Source: Roseivivax marinus | Lineage (GTDB): Bacteria; Pseudomonadota; Alphaproteobacteria; Rhodobacterales; Rhodobacteraceae | Length of the DNA: 64,000 nucleotides | Assembly: GCF_900109705.1 (NCBI RefSeq) | Contig: NZ_FOAI01000001.1 | Span: 372,001 to 436,000, forward strand | Direction of reading: 5' to 3' | In this document: in pieces, positions 61,042-64,000 of the stretch | Numbering within the stretch: the first letter of the stretch is position 1 | How the letters are laid out: each line of letters opens with the position of its first letter | Notes under the pieces: generated by a model | Database searches by the model: none | Told to the model about the DNA's origin: nothing | Seen by the model: the letters and a program-made list of their open reading frames with translations, nothing else | Made by a program: the position numbers and the translations under genes

Positions 61042-62325
61042 TTACTCCGCTGCGATCTTGTTGTTCTCGGTGACCTCGCGTGCCGCCTCGAGCAGAATGT
61101 CGAGACCCTTGCGCAGGTTTTCCGGCGAAACGGTGAGCGCCACGAGCACCTTGACCACCTCGTCGTCGGCGCCGGACGTTTCGATGATGAGGCCCTTCTC
61201 GAAGCACTTGGCGCAGATGGCCTCGGCCACGTCGCCCGAACCGACGTCGACGCCCTGCATCATGCCGCGGCCCTTGAGCTTGGCGCCCGGAACCACGTCC
61301 GCGACGGCTTGCAGGCCCGTGGTGAGCATCACGGCCTTTTCCTGGACCTTCGACTGGAACTCGTCGGTCTTCCAGAACTTCTCGAGCGTCACACGCCCGG
61401 TCACGAAGGCATGGGTGTTGCCGCGGAAGGTGCCGTTGTGCTCGGCCGGCTTCCAGATGTCGTGCTCTTTCTTCACGAGGAGGCATGCGAACGGCAGGCC
61501 GAAGCCCGACAGCGATTTCGCCTGGGTGATCATGTCCGGTTCGACGTCCATGCCCTCGAAGGCAAAATAGGTGCCCGAGCGGCCGCAGCCCGACTGGATG
61601 TCGTCCACGATCAGCATGGCACCGTGCTTCTTGGCGAGGCGCGCAACGCCTTCCATCCATTCCTTCGACGCGGCGTTGAGGCCGCCTTCGCCCTGGATCG
61701 GCTCGAAGATGAACGCGGCGGGTGCGTCGATGCCCGAGGACGAGTTGTCGAGCATCATCTCGACCTGCTTGAGCGTGTCGACACCGTCGCCGAACGCACC
61801 GTCATAGGGCATGTGGGTCACGCCGCAGAGCGAACCGCAGCCCGCACCGTTCCGCTTGCCGGCGTTGCCGGTCAGCGAGAGCGCACCCATGGTCATGCCG
61901 TGGAACGCGTTGGTGAAGGACACGATGTTTCGGCGGCCGGTGATTTTGCGCGCGAGCTTCATCGCCGCCTCGACGGCGTTGGTGCCCGTGGGCCCGGTCA
62001 TCATGATCTTGTAGTCGTCCATCCCGCGCGGACGCAGGATGATGTCCTCGTAGGCTTCGAGCCACGCGGCCTTTTCGGCGGTGAACATGTCGAGGCCATG
62101 GGCGATGCCGTCCGCGGACACGTGGTTCATCAGGGCGGCCTTCATGTCGGGGTCGTTGTGCCCGTAGTTGAGCGACGAACACCCGGCGAGGAAGTCGATG
62201 TAGGTGGTGCCGTCCTCGGCAGTCATTTCGGAGCCGACCGCCTTGGTAAAGACGGTATCGAACGAACGGCAGTAGCTGCGCGCCTCGGATTCGCGGCGCG
62301 CGAAGATCTGTTTGTCTGTCGACAT
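61042..62325 (-). CDS. ectB: Diaminobutyrate-2-oxoglutarate transaminase
   Basis: A 427-residue PLP aminotransferase of class III. PLP lysine in ITQAKSLSGFGLP; DDIQSGCGRSG carries the cofactor Asp. The N-terminus IFARRESEARSYCRSFDTVF is typical of EctB. Converts aspartate semialdehyde to 2,4-diaminobutyrate. 57 bases after ectA. Confidence 0.97.
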   Translation of the reverse strand: MSTDKQIFARRESEARSYCRSFDTVFTKAVGSEMTAEDGTTYIDFLAGCSSLNYGHNDPDMKAALMNHVSADGIAHGLDMFTAEKAAWLEAYEDIILRPRGMDDYKIMMTGPTGTNAVEAAMKLARKITGRRNIVSFTNAFHGMTMGALSLTGNAGKRNGAGCGSLCGVTHMPYDGAFGDGVDTLKQVEMMLDNSSSGIDAPAAFIFEPIQGEGGLNAASKEWMEGVARLAKKHGAMLIVDDIQSGCGRSGTYFAFEGMDVEPDMITQAKSLSGFGLPFACLLVKKEHDIWKPAEHNGTFRGNTHAFVTGRVTLEKFWKTDEFQSKVQEKAVMLTTGLQAVADVVPGAKLKGRGMMQGVDVGSGDVAEAICAKCFEKGLIIETSGADDEVVKVLVALTVSPENLRKGLDILLEAAREVTENNKIAAE

Positions 62326-62382
62326 GAGAATAGTCCTTCGGACTGTCTAAAAGAGGGTAACGCGATTTGCGGGAGCGCGGTT

Positions 62383-62913
62383 TCAGGCCGCGCTCTGCAC
62401 CGCATCGCGGAAGGTGATGGTCACCATGTGCTCGGTCGCGTGTTCACCGGCGAAGTGCGTGTCGCGGGTGAAATGCGCGTCCGAGGTCAGGTCCGCGTTG
62501 TTGCGCGAGGCAAACTTGCGGAAGAGGCCCCAGGAGGCATCGTTGTCGAGCGTGATGGTCGTCTGCATGCGCTTCACGTCAGCGCATTCCTCACGCTCCA
62601 TCAGCGACGAGAGCATGCGGCCGCCGACGCCGAGGCCGCGTGCCTTTTCAGACACGGCCACCTGCCAAACGAACACTGTCTCGGGGTCGTTCTGCTTCAC
62701 GTAGGCCGACACCCAGCCGACGATGTCGCCGTCTTTCTCGGCGACGACGCACGTGTCGCTGAAGTGATCGCTCTGAAGCAGGTTGCAGTACATCGAGTTC
62801 TCATCGAGCGGTTTGCAGCTGCGGATGAGCTCGAAGATCGCTGCACCGTCTTCACGGACCGGTTTGCGGAAGGTGACGGCACCTTCGTTATCAACGCTTT
62901 GCAGTGTCTGCAC
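62383..62913 (-). CDS. ectA: L-2,4-diaminobutyrate gamma-acetyltransferase
   Basis: A 176-residue GNAT: VTFRKPVREDGAAIFELIRS at the N-terminus, QVAVSEKARGLGVGGRML (acetyl-CoA loop). No ATG is available near the family start; GTG 62913 (VQTLQSVDNEG) with AAAGG 9 bases upstream is chosen. First gene of the operon, with a strong promoter 42 bases further up. Confidence 0.94.
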   Translation of the reverse strand: MQTLQSVDNEGAVTFRKPVREDGAAIFELIRSCKPLDENSMYCNLLQSDHFSDTCVVAEKDGDIVGWVSAYVKQNDPETVFVWQVAVSEKARGLGVGGRMLSSLMEREECADVKRMQTTITLDNDASWGLFRKFASRNNADLTSDAHFTRDTHFAGEHATEHMVTITFRDAVQSAA

Positions 62914-62954
62914 GGATCTGAACCTTTGTTGGCGCTTTATCTTTCGTAAGCCTA

Positions 62955-62982
62955 AGTATAGGTGGTTTTCACCATAGTTCAA
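62955..62982 (-). promoter_or_regulatory. ectA promoter with internal inverted repeat
   Basis: On the minus strand TTGAAC (62982-62977), 16 bases, TATACT (62960-62955), a near-consensus sigma-70 promoter. The spacer contains GGTG-GTTTT-CACC (62961-62973), an inverted repeat placed where a MarR-type repressor would block polymerase. EctR regulates ectABC in other halophiles; binding here is inferred. Confidence 0.65.
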
Positions 62983-63171
62983 GTTGCAAAGTAATTTTCT
63001 TCCCCGGGTCCCGTGAGGTGCCATGTAAGCGTCTACGTTGCTGTAAAATAAAGGAAGTGTCGCCCTCGCGTCAAAATAATAGTTCGCACATGGGAACAGA
63101 ATCGCGACTCGTGATGCGACATTCGGATTGCCGCCGTTGCACCGGTCGATTACAAGACTAAGTATCCATGC

Positions 63172-63822
63172 ATGTTGGATCAAACCAAAGATACGAGTTG
63201 CGCCGCGGTCAGTTCCCTTGGGGGGCCGACGCACGCGGTGCTCGAGACGAGTGACGAATCGATGGATCGAACTGACGACAGCCTGATCGCACTGCGGCGC
63301 ATCCTGCGGGCGACGGAGCTTTACGGCCGCGACCTTGCGCGCGACGCGGGTCTGACGGCCGTACAACTGCGCGTGCTTCAGATCGTTGCCGAGCGCGGCT
63401 CGTGTCACCCGTCCGACGTGGCGAGCCAGATGGGCGTCAGCCAGGCGACGATCTCGGTCCTCATCAAGAAGCTCGTGTCCTACGGCCTGATCGCGCGGCA
63501 GATTTCCGCGACGGATCGCCGGCAGGTGGACCTCAGCATCACGTCCGCTGGCCGGGAAAAGGTTGCCGTGGCGCCCGACGCGCTTCAGCAGAAATACGTG
63601 GCGCAGTTCGAGGGTCTGCCGGAATGGGAGCAGGCGATGGTCGTCTCCGTGCTCGAGCGCGTGGCCGGAATGCTCGACGCCGGGGACATCGACGCGGCCC
63701 CGGTCCTGGCGGTAGGGGAGATCACGCGCCACAACGGTGCGGGGCAGGGGGCCCCGACCTCCGAGCGGGAACGGTCGGCAGACGTTCCCGAAGATCAGGC
63801 AGACCAGCGCAAGGCCAGCTGA
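63172..63822 (+). CDS. MarR-family regulator of ectoine synthesis (EctR-type)
   Basis: A 216-residue protein with a MarR winged helix: AVQLRVLQIVAERGSCHPSD, VSQATISVLIKKLVSYGLI (recognition helix) and TDRRQVDLSITSAGREK (wing). An N-terminal extension of about 35 residues and a hydrophilic C-terminal tail of 35 are extra to the core. Divergent from ectA across 258 AT-rich bases, the standard place for ectR. The start is uncertain: ATG 63172 or ATG 63262, neither with a clear ribosome site. Confidence 0.88.
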   Translation: MLDQTKDTSCAAVSSLGGPTHAVLETSDESMDRTDDSLIALRRILRATELYGRDLARDAGLTAVQLRVLQIVAERGSCHPSDVASQMGVSQATISVLIKKLVSYGLIARQISATDRRQVDLSITSAGREKVAVAPDALQQKYVAQFEGLPEWEQAMVVSVLERVAGMLDAGDIDAAPVLAVGEITRHNGAGQGAPTSERERSADVPEDQADQRKAS

Positions 63823-63911
63823 ACGAGGCGGCGCGGTTCTGACGCTCGCGGTTCCGATTGCCGGACCCTGCACCGCGCGGCGCCACGATACACCCGACAT
63901 GACATGCACGA

Positions 63912-63939
63912 AGGCCGCCCGTGGATGGGCGGCCTTTTG
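63912..63939 (+). terminator. Intrinsic terminator after ectR
   Basis: AAGGCCGCCC-GTGGAT-GGGCGGCCTT followed by TT is a 10-base-pair stem about 90 bases after the ectR stop. The remaining 60 bases of the window show nothing further. Confidence 0.85.
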
Positions 63940-64000
63940 CGTCGACGGTTTGTCAGAATGTGCGCGACCGGCGAGCCTGACGGGCAGGGGCCATGTGGCG

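Overview
The window is high-GC DNA (roughly two thirds G+C by eye), densely packed, with many 4-base stop/start overlaps. Gene content points to a marine or halophilic alphaproteobacterium of the order Rhodobacterales (roseobacter type): a class I polyhydroxyalkanoate locus with PhaR, a complete ectABC-ask_ect operon with a MarR-type regulator, a dimethylglycine-dehydrogenase-like enzyme, DUF2842 and DUF2061 proteins, and an mre/mrd elongation operon. Genus cannot be decided from the window. I see no rRNA or tRNA genes, no CRISPR array, no transposase and no phage genes.

Layout. 1-1.5 kb: tail of a Gfo/Idh/MocA oxidoreductase and an MFS exporter. 1.5-6.7 kb: PHA locus phaZ < > phaC-phaP1-phaP2-phaR, with TGC-rich palindromes in front of phaC, both phasins and phaR. 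6.8-16.4 kb: a long leftward operon with a polar-amino-acid-type ABC transporter, two glutamine-synthetase-like ligases, a class I glutamine amidotransferase, a PuuB-like flavoenzyme and a DegT-type aminotransferase; it looks like uptake and gamma-glutamylation-dependent breakdown of an amine or basic amino acid. 16.5-19.3 kb: two divergent TerB-like genes (one apparently starting at CTG) and a coupled DUF2306-cutA-rlmJ operon. 19.2-20.3 kb: a repeat-rich gap and an AT-rich foreign-looking gene with a PD-(D/E)xK-like pattern, coupled to pyrG. 20.3-26.8 kb: pyrG, secG, DUF2061, an XRE regulator, a porin, purA, DUF2842. 26.9-29.6 kb: SsuA/THI5-type ABC transporter. 29.7-36.0 kb: a large acidic protein, thiamine pyrophosphokinase, a DMT exporter, a 53-residue basic protein, EttA. 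36.4-44.3 kb: rpe, a hydroxyacid dehydrogenase, and the rod-shape operon mreB-mreC-mreD-mrdA-smORF-rodA. 44.5-55.0 kb: lipase, DMGDH-like enzyme, dienelactone hydrolase, SMR pump, a thiosulfate-uptake-type module, a LuxR solo, an MscS channel. 55.1-58.4 kb: a radical SAM plus UdgX-fusion DNA-repair pair and a GNAT. 58.5-64 kb: a small exported protein and the ectoine operon with divergent ectR.

Most notable: (1) a dispersed repeat (GC hairpin, then CCGGAGTATTT, then a GAGAAGAAG-like tail) occurs at five clear sites plus two weaker ones, and one copy lies in frame inside the UdgX-fusion gene, so it is apparently translated; (2) the AT-rich nuclease-like gene fused translationally to pyrG; (3) a 48-codon ORF joined by ATGA overlaps to both mrdA and rodA; (4) the transporter/double-ligase/amidotransferase cluster; (5) the LuxR solo promoter carrying two TTGACGTC boxes 10 bp apart inside a perfect inverted repeat.
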